Assembly (NCBI RefSeq): GCF_900700375.1
Contig: NC_041719.1
Coordinates: forward strand, 11,673,734 to 11,737,733
Reading direction: 5' to 3'
DNA length: 64,000 nucleotides
From: Denticeps clupeoides
Taxonomy: Eukaryota; Chordata; Actinopteri; Clupeiformes; Denticipitidae
This document shows positions 45,301 through 63,879 of this stretch, one piece after another (within the stretch, counting starts at the first letter, position 1; each line of letters begins with the position of its first letter). A program made the position numbers and the translations under genes. The notes below the pieces were generated by a model. That model made no database searches. It was not told the DNA's origin and saw nothing but the letters and a program-made list of their open reading frames with translations.

Positions 45301-47666
45301 GCCAGTGACCCAGGACTGTTTTCTCGAGATCTTCTACGTCGCACTCGCCATCACGAGAAAAAACAAACACATGGTCGGGAGATGTGACATCAATTCCTTG
45401 ATGATGTAATACAGTGGCCATTCTCTCTGAGTGAAAGAAGTCAGGGTAGTCAGAGAAGTCCACTGTGCTGTCTCGTGACCGGAGTCTCCCCTGGACAGGC
45501 TTTTCCTTTGGGGACTCGGAAGAAAAGACAGGAAAGTACTCGTCAACATCTCTGAAACTTACACTTTTTCGGCTTGGCTGGTGAGAAGGAATGGGTGGAT
45601 TATAATTAAATACTTTAGCCGGTCTGTTCTGTAACGCATTACATTTATTAAGTGGGGTGTCATCTGGCAGTATGGGCAAAACGGCAGATGCGTCCCCTGC
45701 TTCCGCTATTGACATGCGGGTACTTGAGAGAACCGGTGGCTCCTCAATATCCCACTCAGGCCATTTGTGGGTATGAAGACCAGGAACGTTCGACCTAATG
45801 CGCTGCCTGTGTCCTCTCCAAATCTGCTGGCTGTTCGTTCTTGAAATGTTGAGAGCCGAGGATCTGCGTGTGCTGCTCAACGGATCGTCCCCAAAGTCAC
45901 TGAACATGGACAGTCCATTGATGCTGCAGTCCTCAGAAGCAGAAAAGCAAGAAGAGCGGTCTCTACCAGCCTGGCCAGAATAAATGGCTGGAATAAAAAA
46001 AAAAACACACAAATGTTTTTTTAGGATTATTCATATCTTAGACTCAATATGATAGGAAACAAGATCAAGTGAGTAGCATTTATCAAAACAAAGCTTCACC
46101 GGTACAACTTCATCATAATTGAGTGAATAACTATTTTAAACATTTATTTTAGAAATGTATACGTCTAGTTTCTGCTGATGTTGGAACATTGAGCCATCGC
46201 TTCCTCCAATATTTTGTTCATCATACGTGGTGAGAAGAAAATATATATAGTCAAATTTTGATACACCAAAACGATTACATATACATCATGACTGAACCAT
46301 CCTGCAACATATTGTAATAATATATTACAAGCTATAGGAGCTCTCAACAACCACAACACTTCATAGGACAGAACTCTAATACACACCAGCACTTTCAATC
46401 ACTTCTGGACTATATCATTGCTATACTATAACTTTTTATTCTTGCACATTTTTTTTTTTTTTACTTTCACTTCACTCATTTGCACACATTCACCCTACCT
46501 GTTACACATATGTTATGTTAAAAACATAAAAGTGCAATATTTGGTTATGTTTGCAATATTTGCAAATTGGTTCACTGTATACTTGCAATATTTGCAATAC
46601 TGTGGTCTATAGCAGTCGCTAAAGCATTTCACTGCATATCATACAGTGTATGTGACAAATAAAATTGTAATGTATGCATTAAACTAGTGACGTCATTACT
46701 TTGAATAAATTGTGGCGAATTGCACTGTTGTGACGGCTCTAAAATACACCCTGGTCAACACACACAGGCGTCTTACAGTATTGAAAGTTGGGGAACTCGT
46801 CCACCTCCACCTGCACAGCATGGGACTCGTACTCTGACAGCAGCAGTGCACACCTGCTGTTCTCCTGCTGCTCTGCCAGGTCGCAAGGCTTGTTCCCGTC
46901 CTAAGGGCATACGGGGACATTGTGATCCTGGGATTCTACTTGTCAAGGCACCACATATAACAATGGCAGTCACTCGTCATCGTACCTGATCTCTGAGGTT
47001 GGGATCGCCACCATTCTTGAGGAGAAGCCTGAGATTCTGGTAACAGCCCCAAAGAGCAGCAATGTGTAAAGGCGTCAGACCCTCCGACGATCTGTAAAGT
47101 AAGGACGGTCTTTTCGGTAAAAAAAAAAAAATCCTCGCCCACGTGAAAGAGGGCAAAAGCATCGGACCGACCTGAGGTTCGGGTCGCCGCCGTGCTGTAG
47201 GATGAGCCTGAGGCAGCGGGTGCCTTTCTCGGACTCTCTGCCCACCGCCAGGTGCACCGCTGCGACGCCTTTTTCCAGGACGAGGTTGGGATCGGCGCCC
47301 TGGGACAGGAACAAGTTCACGGACCTGCCGGAGAGGTAAACGGGGACAACGCGGTCACCGTCTGCGGCGTGGCGAGCACACACACAGACCATTACATTTA
47401 CGGCATTTATCAGACGCCCTTATCCAGAGCGATTTACAATCAGTAGTTAGAGGGACAGTCCCCCCCTGGAGTAACTTAGGGTTAAGTGTCTTGCTCAGGG
47501 ACACGATGGTAGTAAGTGGAATTTGAACCTGGGTCTTCTGGTTCATAGGCGAGTGTGTTACCCACTAGGCTACTGCCACCCAGGACACGGGCCAGGGTTA
47601 CCTGGGATCGTCATTGTCCACCGCCTGGCACAGCCTGGACGCCGCACTTGTCACCGCGGAGAGCAT
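42399..47666 (-). CDS. ankle1: ANKLE1, ankyrin/LEM/GIY-YIG endonuclease
   Basis: Structure-selective DNA endonuclease; the animal family is reported to cut chromatin bridges at the midbody. Exons in transcript order: 47602-47666, 47172-47324, 46986-47091, 46777-46900, 43702-45987, 43428-43590, 43173-43335, 42966-43098, 42399-42571; 1121 aa, all phases consistent (human 615). Ankyrin repeats lie in exons 2-4 (GADPNLVLEKGVAAVHLA, LTPLHIAALWGCYQNL). Exon 5 (2286 bases) is mostly low-complexity Ser/Thr/Glu-rich sequence. A LEM domain (KALRRQLVELGEEPG) sits near its end. The nuclease follows: SSFNYLLLDP, FYIGKGKRSRPYSHL with the catalytic-type Arg, and CFQNVIPVEAYTREA. It ends GERQLRPADIRAGH, much like human. 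The longer exon 5 accounts for the size difference. Intron 1 is mostly SINE. Confidence 0.93.
47388..47584 (-). repeat. SINE filling ankle1 intron 1
   Basis: Read on the minus strand: GGTGGCAGTAGCCTAGTGGG head, B-box-like GGTTCAAATTCC, a body with GTGTCCCTGAGCAAGACACT, and the tail GATAAGGGCGTCTGATAAATG ending in ATGTAATG. It is nearly intact. It lies in the same orientation as ankle1 and makes up about 70 percent of the 277-base intron between 47324 and 47602. Confidence 0.85.
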
Positions 47667-48060
47667 CACGACAGCGAGAGAAATAAAAAAGACGACAGCT
47701 CCATCGGCATTTAGCCGCAGCAGCCAACCGAGCGGCTTGGCGTGCGACGGTCCCGCGGCATGTTGGCGAGAGTCGATTCTTCTCCAGACGCTAGCCACGT
47801 GGCTTCGGGACGATAACAACACGCGCGCGCGCCGGAGTCTCTGTCGCTTCGCCGTTAGATGGTGGCGCTCGGCGCGTTCGCTTGCAGACGACGAGACATA
47901 TTAAAGTTCCCTCCTCGCCGGACGGAGACCGCCTCTGTCGCCCTCAGTGCGTTCGCGGACGCCACCGCGGATTCCCATTGGGTGGATTCAAACACTCAAA
48001 GCCAATGGGCGTTCGAGTTCTGACGTTTCGTCACTTCCGGGTGGGCTCGGCTTGACCAAC
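47667..48060 (-). promoter_or_regulatory. ankle1: ankle1 promoter region
   Basis: CpG-rich DNA upstream of the ankle1 start. It contains two oppositely oriented CCAAT boxes (ATTGG at 47977-47981, CCAAT at 48002-48006), a TGACGT half-CRE (48021-48026) and an ETS-type ACTTCCGG (48033-48040). This is typical of a TATA-less housekeeping promoter. Motif meaning is inferred. Confidence 0.5.
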
Positions 48061-50131
48061 GAGTAATCGCGATAGGAAACGTCCCGAGTAAATACACACG
48101 ATTTACTATATAATTGTATATATACTGCGCTTTTTACAGTGTAGAGTCACAAAACGCCTGTCTTATAGAAGTTCTTGCCGTTCAGGTGTGTTATGATGGG
48201 AGTTCCGGTCGATGAATCGGAATCAGAAAACGTAATTAAATCCGGAAGGAAATTAGTTTTGGAGGGATCGACAGGCAGGGAAAATAACATTGATGAAGTT
48301 AATAAAAAATTGATATGACAAATTATCGTGCAACCTGCACATGGCAGCAAGTGTCCTGCTATGCTTACACTTAACTAATTTGTACAATTAATCCGTGTAA
48401 AAAAATTCAACAAGGTACTTTATAAACATTACATGAAAAACATTTATTTTTTTTTGTAGTACAAAATTTCAAATGAAAGAAGAAAAAAGTTTTGGCATGC
48501 GTCTTTCTTACATCACTCATACAAAGTTCTCCTCATGATGATAAAGTCCACCCGCCCCCTTACAATATTTATCTATATAGCAAACTATTTAAATAAACTA
48601 AGGAGATTTGAACTCTTGTTACCACTAATTAAAGGTGCATTACATTAGCCAACCTCAGAATTACATACTGCTGCATTGTCAACAGCAGTAACTAATACAA
48701 AAAATCAGTTACATCACATTTGCCAAACAAATTCAATGTCGGCAGACCTGAAAACAGTGTATGTTTGTTGCAGTAAACAGCTTTTTTTTTTTTGTTATGG
48801 CTGGGAAATATTCAGAAATATTTAATAGTATCATACTTTCCCCCTGACATACAAGCCCCCCCCCCAAAATAAAATAAAATAAAAACTTTACCATTGATAG
48901 AGAACTTTGCAAAAAACCAAACTGATTGTAGCTGGAATACATTTCACAAAGCACTGCACATAAATATCTACAAAAATTCTGTTTCCCAGGTCTAGATTTA
49001 AAATATAAAAGGCTGTCCATCAAGTAAAGAAATAATCTAAAAATCCTTTCAATATTTCATATACTGAAACCTTTTTCACAACTTGACCTTGTGGCAAGCA
49101 CAAGGTTTATATTTGTAAAAACTTTGTAGGCTTTTGTTACAGTGGGATCATTACTCCGGAATTATTACAAAAACTTCCAAGCCAATTTATCACAAAGTTG
49201 TGCTTAAGGTCAGAAAAAAAGAAATTTATTTCTTTTCAGAAATAAATATCAGTATCAAACAGTTTCAGCTAAATTGTTGGAGTGCTTATTACTCTGAGAA
49301 ACATAATTTTCCTTAATCCTTTAGTGAAATACAATGACTTGATTAGTTATTATAACAACAACAAAAAAAAATCAGATCTCAACAGGGTGGAAACATCCCA
49401 CAGGAACAAGGCCTGATAAACAGGTAAGATAGATTTTCATTCAACCATTTCAGGGTATTAATACACTTTTTGTCCACAAAGATTAGACAGCCAAGTTGTC
49501 CATATTTGAATTCACTTATAAAATGTGATTGAATTACTGACCTGCTTTGTTTAGTAATCTATGGTTTTAAACATTGAACATTTTCAATAAATGTTTTGTA
49601 GTCAAAGCCTAAACATACAAGAGATCAGAAAAGCTGAATTAGTCCAGAGGTTCCCCCATTTCCACCCTGTTTGATCAGCAACACCAGTCTAAATAGTTAT
49701 ATAGGAGATATGCTTCAGCCTTCAGATATACCTCACAGCTTCATGCATACAAATACATCCCTCCCGTTCAATGTCTCTCCAAAAAAAAAAAAAAAAAAAA
49801 AAAAACACTCCAGGCAAATATTAGCAAAATATCTGATGGGATTTTAAGGACCTCACCAGAGTTAGCAGAATGACATCCATCTTACCAGTAATAAAACAGA
49901 AAATGCCTGTTTCTGATAAAGACAGTGTAACTAGACTTAAACCAAAAAGAACCAAATTTCACAAAGAAAGAGAATCACAGCCAAACTAGTTTAAGGTAAC
50001 CTGAAGTTTCACTTTCCCCCCACTTTCCCCTAAAATGAGGTCCGTTAAAAATGACTTAAAATATATATGAACCCAAGGCTGAAGCATACAAAAATAGTGG
50101 CTCTAAAACCTATAATATTGATGAGGAGCCT
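48061..50131. other. Probable lmnb2 3' UTR and spacer
   Basis: No coding region seen. It is AT-rich with a long poly(A) tract at about 49780-49805. Much of it is likely the 3' UTR of lmnb2, read on the minus strand. TTTATT hexamers, for example near 48445 and 49225, are candidate polyadenylation signals. The true end cannot be decided from sequence. Confidence 0.45.
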
Positions 50132-53100
50132 TCACATAACTGCACATTCCCTGGATCTGGTCTTTGGATCGTCCTGAAATTAAAGAGTAACAATTAAAAA
50201 TGAATTAATAAATAATGACAACACTTATAACATGGTTATTCCTGGTTATTCATATAAAAAAACATGACCGTACATATAAACACACTTACCTGCTCATATA
50301 AGAGGTCCTCCTCTCCAAAGTCATCATCATCCCCATTCTCCAACTCTCCTGTGGTCTTTGTGACTATTCGCTTCGCCACCTCCTGGAATGAGAAATACGT
50401 ACAACTTTATTTTGCTGAATATTTCAAATGACACTAGACAATATTAAATGTTTTTGCCCCCTAACCAATGCAACCCTACCTCTCCATCTGAATTGACCAG
50501 CGTTGTGAGGATGTTGTCTCCAGTGCCCCAGGAGCTCTGGTTTTTCCACAGGAGGTCAGCCGGAGGGCTGTGGGACACTCCTGCATTGGCGCTCCAAACC
50601 TGTCAAGACCCACATGCAGACAATTTTCACAACAGCCCCAAGAATTCTGATTCTATTAAAACGGTACGGACGGCAGCTTACAGTCACTGTCTGGTCAGCC
50701 TTGAGGACATATTTGGGAGTGAACTTGTATGCAATTTCCTCATCACCACCAATCTGCCTCTTCAGCCTCCAACTGCCAAGTGACTGATCCTATAAGGCAT
50801 ATGCGTGGTAAATATGTAAAATACATAATAAAGTAGTAGGGTTTTTTTTTTTTATGTAAATAAGCACATTTCAGCACCTTGTCAGAATTATTCTTTAGTG
50901 TGACCGATTTGCCTTCTAGGTCAATTTCTTCAATGGAAACGCTCCCAGTGGCCGCTGCTTCCTGGTTTATGTGGACTTTGGGAACTTCCTCCAGGTCCAC
51001 CCTTTTCCTTTTGCTGCGAGTAGTGCGCGAGCTGCTACTGGCAGTGGTACGGGATGCAGTCACCTTTGAGGAGGGACTAGGGGAGAGCTTCAATCTGGAG
51101 AGAACCAGGGGAACTGTTACATTACAAAGAACTTTTTGGTTCTATGAGCATAAAAAAAAGATGTCAATAATAAAGAGTTTATCACAAAACAGCTCAAATT
51201 CCCTCACCTGTCCTCCTCTCCTTCCAGGAGTTTCCTATATGCATTGATCTCCATGTCCAAGGCTAGTTTTACATCCAGTAGGTCCTGGTACTCGTTGAGC
51301 TGCTGCTGCATACGATCCCTCATCTCAGCCATCTCACTTTCTTTGGCTTCCATTTGCCGGCGGTACCTGTCCCGGTCATTGGACAGCATATCTTCCAGCT
51401 CACGCACTCGGTCCTCTGCAGCTGATGCCTGAAGACAGATGAGAACCATGCAATGATAAACCTGTATGTTTTGATGCAAGACTAAATGATAAAGCCGCAC
51501 GTTGGTCCTTTCTAGAGAAGTTCTAAAAATGCAGCATGTTAGTACCTGCTTCTGCAGTGAAGAAAGCTGGTAGCCAAGGCTCTCAATCCTCAAGCGAGCC
51601 TCCTGAAGCTCCTCTCGGGCTGTGCTCACGGCCTTATCATTGAGGTCGGAGGACACCATGGCATTATCCAGCTGGAAGGAGCAGCACAGAAAAAAGACGG
51701 AGCATTACTAAAACCTGTGACCATACGTATGCTGTGTATCACAATCACTTCACTCTCATGTTGGAGAAGGATATAGGAGGACACCTTTGTGTAGATTTTT
51801 CTAATGTAGAAATAATCAAGAATCTAACCGAACAGATTATAAAAGATGCACCATAAAATCATTGCTATATTACTGAATACAAAATCATTGCTAGATTGTT
51901 TGAGAAAAAAAAAAAAAAAAGAATTGTTTGGAACAGCCATAGTAATGACACTTAATGCAAGATTTTCTGAGGCATTCACCATGATAAAATTAGTTTCATT
52001 TGGTGTACATATCTGATACAGAACCTTGGCCCTGAAAGTTTGCTCAAGCTCCTCCTTGTAAAGGCCCACTTGGTCCTCATGCTGCTTACGCAGATCCTTC
52101 AGAGCTTGTGCCAACTTGTACTCATAGTCCTGCTGGACTCCACTGTCAACCTCCACCATCCTCTTCTCATGGCGGCGCCTGGTTTCACGGACCTCCTACA
52201 CAATTCAGACAAAATGTACGGTTCACTACAGTACTTTGTAAGAATAAATCTGCAATCATTTCAAATTTTTTTTTTGAAAAAGCAAAGTTGAGGTCATTTT
52301 ATTGGAGTAAACTGTTGTTTTTTTTTTTTTTTGTACTGCATGTGTGTAAAAATATATGAATCACCCATAGAACATAAACAAGCTGTTTTGGCCTACCTCT
52401 TCAAATATGTTCTTCCTAAACTGAAGATCCTCAGTTAAACTCTGGCAGCGGTTTTCCAGGTCCACTCTCATCAAAGTTTCCACTTCCAGCTGCTTCTTGG
52501 CTACTGCATGCGCATCTTCACTCTACATATCAGAAATGCGGATATGCTAAACACGAATTGCTGCCACTAACAAATATTCTCAGAAGTAATAAAGGTCAAC
52601 CAAAAACAATACTAATATATACAAATGACAAACCTTGGCAAGCTGTGCTTTCAGCTCTGCAACTTCTGCAGTGAGGGCACGGTTTTCGCTCAGAGCACAG
52701 TTAAGGGCCGCCTCACTCTGGTTGAACTGGCCTTCCAGTTCCTTAATCCGTGCCTGAGCCAAATTAAGATCTCCATTCTTCTTCTTGAAGCTGAAAAAGG
52801 TGTGCATGACCTCGTCACTCCACATGCGCTCATCTTTACTGTAAGCCTGCGTTCTGCTGCAGCTACAAATGTACTTTCAATTTTAACTTCCTGTCTGCAC
52901 TGGCAATTAAGCAACACAACACAAAACAGTAAGATATAACAATGTAACATCATAACTGGTGAATCCAACAAATTGTGAGTTACAAAAGTAGTAGGACACT
53001 AGGATTCAGATGTGAGAACCCGAGATTCAGATGTGAGCAAACAGGATTTTTTTTATGCCCAGAGGTACAGGCTTATGGTAAAATGATGGCTTTACAAATG

Positions 53101-54882
53101 AATTCCCGAGACAGATATTAACGGTCCCCAATCATGAAAATTTATCTTAGTGAGATTAATGTTAACATTAAATAACCACATTGAATGCCATTGATGATGT
53201 CATTTCCACAAACGCCCCCTCAAATTCTATAGGTCGCTCTCCCCCTCACCCCACCTCCCTCCTCCTCATTAGCATTTAAAGCTACGGACACCAAAACGGC
53301 GGGTACTGGGGAAATGTCACTGCGGGACTGGATAAAAGTTGCTGTAATTCAGCTGAGTTTCGGAAAGAGATAGAGATACGGTATTAGGGGACCACTGACA
53401 TTTTAATAATAAAAAATTATGTCAGGGGACCTTTAAACTACTCTCTAGACTTCTTTTCCTGGCAATTACTCAGTCTCTCACAATACTATAGAACATGTGT
53501 GGTTTTACTTTCCTGTTTACCAAGAAAGAAGCCCCAGACAAAGTTTATATTGAGAGAGAGAAAAAAAAAAAAAAAAAGTCACACAGTCACATTTCACATC
53601 ACTTTACCATTCATAATTATGTAAAAAAAAAAACTGACAACTCACTTTCTGTTGACCTCCTCAAGCTCAGCGTTGGCCTTGCCCAGATCGATCTGCAGTT
53701 TGGCTCGGTCCCGGGACGCATCGTCCAGGGCGCATCTAGCGTCTGCCAGCTCTGCTTCATACAGGCTCTTAATTCCTGTAACCTTTGAGGGGACAAGACA
53801 CCAACACTGAGCAACAATTATGTGCACCCCGGAAAATACTTCTTTAAAAAGCTTACAGTGTAATTATCAAAACTTCAGCCTACTTCATTATTCACGATCA
53901 TAATATTTATGAAAAATCACACAAAACGTGCACATCAATGTTTTTTTTGTTTTTTTTTATCAACCGCACAAACCACCACAGGGATTCGACTGTGAAGAAG
54001 TCCGGCCACTCCCGTCTGGCAGATCGCCTTCGCTCCGGGGTGGAGGGGGGAAACCCCACAGCTGCCCGGCTTTGGGCACTACACGGATCACCGCCTCGTC
54101 TAATCCGACGGCAGGGGAACCCACATCAGCAGCGAGAGAATAAATAAGGACGGATGTTGCGGGCGGGGTGAAGTACGAGGGGGGAAAAGCCCCGCGCGGC
54201 GGCTCAGTGTTGACCGAGAGCAACTGGTTGGGCGGGTCGCAGAATAACAACGTCTTTCGCGGCTTCGCGCAGGGACACGGGACCTTTCAGGCGAGAGAAG
54301 ATCCCCTCGTGTGATCGGAGGGGGGGAAAAAAAAGTAGATGAAAAATTCCACTTACGCGTCAAACGTACGATCGCTCACGCTGATTACGTACATTAAATC
54401 GAAATCTGCAACGAGGTGTTTTTAATTGGCCACAGCACATATCCGTTCGAAGCCATTAGACCAAAAGCGCTCTACACACGTGTAACTAGTGCACTCAACT
54501 AAAAAGCATTGAAGTCAAACAAATTGACTATGCCAAGAAAAATATTTGGAATATGTATCCGAGCAGTTGGATATGTATTTGTTTTAAGAATAAGAAAAAA
54601 ATATATAATGCTAGCCTGCTAGCTAGCACGTACTGACAAGGGGGGAAATTTCAAAATTACCTCCCGCGTGGTAACTTCCTCCTTCTCGGACACTTTGACC
54701 ATCAGGCGGTCGTTCTCCAGCTCCAGAGACCGGACGCGGTCGATGTAAACGGCCAGCCGGTCGTTCAAGTGCCGCAACTCTTCCTTCTCCTGCAGGCGGG
54801 AGATCCGTGTCGGGGAGAGCGGAGTCGCGGCGGCCGACCGGCCACTTTCCGCGGCAGTGCGGCTCGGGGTCGCTGTCGCCAT
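50132..54882 (-). CDS. lmnb2: B-type lamin (lamin B2)
   Basis: Intermediate-filament protein of the nuclear lamina. Exons in transcript order: 54661-54882, 53646-53782, 52634-52790, 52397-52522, 52025-52195, 51546-51671, 51208-51428, 50878-51094, 50682-50789, 50480-50599, 50290-50382, 50132-50173; 579 aa. The start is MATATPSRT. Short head with the SPTR Cdk site, coiled-coil rod ([22 protein letters not shown] to [13 protein letters not shown]), nuclear localisation signal RSKRKRVD, Ig-fold tail, acidic stretch and a C-terminal CaaX box CAVM for farnesylation. The tail sequence [12 protein letters not shown]...[15 protein letters not shown] and the FGEEDL run match human lamin B2 better than B1. 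Human LMNB2 also lies on 19p, like the rpl36 and lonp1 neighbours. A lamin B1 co-orthologue is the main alternative. Confidence 0.9.
53190..53440 (+). repeat. Unnamed dispersed repeat, copy 2 (lmnb2 intron 2)
   Basis: Same block order as 29848-30045 (GTCATTTCCACAAA, GGGACTGGATAAAAGT, CAGCTGA, AGGGGACCA). It has an extra pyrimidine-rich CTCCCCCTCACCCCACC segment and the end GTCAGGGGACCTTTAA, so it is the longer copy. It is non-coding. Confidence 0.6.
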
Positions 54883-55684
54883 ATCGGTTATTTTCTGTTC
54901 CACTCAAAATAGTCAAACTTTCGAGAGGGGCTGTCTCGCCAGAGTACGATCGTTCACGCCAAACGCGAAGCGACGGTATCGCATTTAAATAACAATTCTG
55001 CACGTTCGATCGCCGATCGGTCTCTGAATGAAAGCTCACCGCGTCCCCCACGAGCCAGTTGGGCTCCGCGTTCCAATATTCGAAAAAGTAAGATGGCCGA
55101 CGTCCCGCGAGCCGCGCCGCGCCAAAAGAGCGCAGAGCCGTGCATGCCGGTAAATGTAGTCATATGGGAATTTATTGCGCGCCAACGTTTCCAATAACAT
55201 TTTCACTGCAGAAAAATCATTTCAGAACGTTTTTTTTTTTACAAATGGCATAGTATAATATGACGAAAGGATTAATTGAGAATATATTTTTTTTAAAATA
55301 ATTCTAAAAGGTGAATACACTACGTGTATTCAACCTGAAATGGTTGAATGAACATGAATGCAATATACTTGCATTGCTCCTTTCCAAAACAGTTTAAGTC
55401 TGATTTGGAATTAATAAAAAATGTTAAGCTTAGGTATAAATATACATTTACATTATGTGTACATTTTATAACCTTTTTTATAATATTTCTAGTGAATATT
55501 TTTTACATTTCTATTAAAACGTCCTTGTACGTACACCATATAACTGACACCTTTTTGGATGGCAATTTTATTACTGTTTTAAAAAGAAATTTCAGATCTA
55601 TTTTGTTTTATGGTCAACAGAGAGCGCTGTAACAAACTTCAATGGGCTGCGCCTTGAATACGTCACGTCCGCCTTTCCTTGATC
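54883..55684. promoter_or_regulatory. Divergent lmnb2/rpl36 intergenic promoter region
   Basis: The lmnb2-proximal half is CpG-rich and should contain its 5' UTR and promoter. At 55142-55160 the minus strand reads ACTACATTTACCGGCATGC, close to the vertebrate ZNF143/THAP11-type element (ACTACAATTCCCAGCATGC). The rpl36-proximal half is AT-rich up to its pyrimidine-rich start. No gene is seen in between. Confidence 0.5.
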
Positions 55685-55716
55685 CTTTCCGGTGTGGACG
55701 CCATTAGAGGCAGCAG
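55685..55716 (+). promoter_or_regulatory. rpl36: rpl36 5'TOP start and noncoding exon 1
   Basis: CCTTTCCGG begins a short leader that ends at the splice donor GGCAGCAG|GTATGT. Vertebrate ribosomal protein genes start in an oligopyrimidine (5'TOP) tract and commonly have a short first exon, which fits. The exact first base is inferred. Confidence 0.6.
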
Positions 55717-56138
55717 GTATGTAATAGAAACGCTCCGAGCGAACCTTGAAAATCTATTTAACATCTTGGCCATCGGACGCGTTTTTATGGAAAACGTCAA
55801 ATCTACTCAACACGCACGTAATGTAACGCCGTTTCACACAATATTGGAACGAACAAATGAGACTGACTGTGTTTATTCGCGTCGCTCCTCCATCGTTTCT
55901 TGTCGTATTTTTAAATGGTGTGGTGACAGAAGTTTTGTGAAAGTAGCCGCTGAGCCCCAATAAACAGGCCGTTACCCAGTTGCTATTAAACTTGAATCGA
56001 TCAATTCCAAACTCACTACTTATCGCACGGAATGACTTCGTTGACTCATTTGTACTCGTTGTAAACGATCTGGCGTCCTGTATTCATCAGTAGAGATTAA
56101 TCGTGACCTTTTTGTTTAATTTGAATGAATTCACAGAC

Positions 56139-57337
<1,199 letters not shown>

Positions 57338-57341
57338 ATAT

Positions 57342-57349
57342 TACCAATA
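57342..57349 (+). terminator. rpl36: rpl36 polyadenylation signal
   Basis: CAATAAAC lies a few bases beyond the rpl36 stop codon, the only close AATAAA downstream. Confidence 0.7.
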
Positions 57350-57526
57350 AACTTAAGTTCCAAAAACACAAGATGTCGTTTTATTATTTCTCGATTAATT
57401 GAGCTTGCACACAGTGTGCCCGTATGTCCATACTTAGACTGTCATCTTTCAACTTCTAATTTAATGCAACAGACCTATTAAAACCATTTTTTGCCTCGTT
57501 TAAGAGTCAGTTTTCTGAAGTATTTA

Positions 57527-58379
57527 TACACTGCTTAAAAAGACAAACTCCAAGTCAATCACACTTCTCTGAAATCAAACTGTCCACTTAGGAAGCTACA
57601 CTGCTTGACAATGAATTTCTCATGCTGTTGTACAAATGGAGTAGAAAATGCTCTGCTGGCTGCAACATCCTCCATAATGACCGGTTTGGCAGTGGGTTAG
57701 CAATGCTGTGAGGTGGCATTTCTTTGGGGTGCCGTACAGCCCTCCAGGTGCTTGCCAGAAGTAGCCTGACTGCCTATAGGTACCAAGATGAGATCCTCAG
57801 ACCCCTTGTGAGATCATATGCTGGTGCGTTTGGCCCTGGGTTCCTCCTAATGCAAAACAATGGTAGCGCTCACATGACTGGAATGTGTCAGCAGTTCCTG
57901 CAAGATGAAGGCATTGATGCTGTGGACTGGCCCGCCTGTTCCCCAGACCTGAATCCAATTGAGCACATCTGGGACATCATGTCTCACTCCATCCACCAAT
58001 ATCACATTGCACCACAGACTGGCCAGGAGTTGGCAGATGCTTTAGTCTCCTGAGGGATCTCCTCCCAGACCTGGACTATCTGCCACCTCATAAGGAGCAT
58101 GATACAGGCACGTGGCCACACGCACTACTGAGCCTCATTAGACATTGCATCAAAGTTAGATCAGTCTGTTGTGTGTTTGACTCCAAATCCAGACCCCAAT
58201 GGTTTGATAAATTTCATTTCAATCAATAATTTTTGTGTGATTGTGATGCTGGCACTTTTTAATTTACTTTATTTTGCAAATAAAGAATGTGCCAGCCTCA
58301 AAATCATTCAACTATGTAAAGAACGTATTTTATAAGGATGTTTTATTTTTTTGGTCCCTTTATTTTTTTGAGCAGTGTA
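57527..58379 (+). mobile_element. Decayed Tc1-type transposon between rpl36 and lonp1
   Basis: Ends TACACTGCTTAAAAAGA and TTTTTTTGAGCAGTGTA form inverted repeats flanked by TA. A 110-codon open frame (57724-58053, plus strand) matches the C-terminal half of a Tc1 transposase: QFLQDEGIDAVDWPACSPDL and PIEHIWDIM. The usual catalytic Asp in the QDNAxPH motif is Asn here (QNNGSAH), and the N-terminal DNA-binding part is gone, so it is inactive. It lies between two convergent gene ends. Confidence 0.85.
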
Positions 58380-58678
58380 TTTATTTATATAGAAAACGTA
58401 AAGTTAGCTTTTCAAATATTTATATTTCAATATTACATATAATAAAAATCTTTTTATTTAGGCATCTTTCACTTTGTGGGAATTTGTGTTGCCCAGTCTA
58501 CACTGTCCAATGTCAGTCTTTCCTCAGATCAGGACATTGTAGATAATATGAACGCTTGGTCCTGTCCTGTTTGAAAGCACATTACTTTTAAGTCCCAAAA
58601 TGGCCATCAAGAATCATTGTTTGCCTGGCAGAAAAAAAGAAGAAGAAAAAAAGTTTGTCCTTGGTTTGTCCCTCCATC
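58380..58678 (-). other. lonp1: Probable lonp1 3' UTR
   Basis: AT-rich DNA between the transposon and the lonp1 stop. A TTTATT at about 58453 is AATAAA on the minus strand, about 225 bases after the stop, and is a reasonable transcript end. No gene seen. Confidence 0.45.

Positions 58679-63879
<5,201 letters not shown>

Noticed and set aside
54883-54903. Upstream extension of lmnb2
   Set aside because: It would need a GTG start. ATG at 54882 gives the MATATP-type start typical of B-type lamins.
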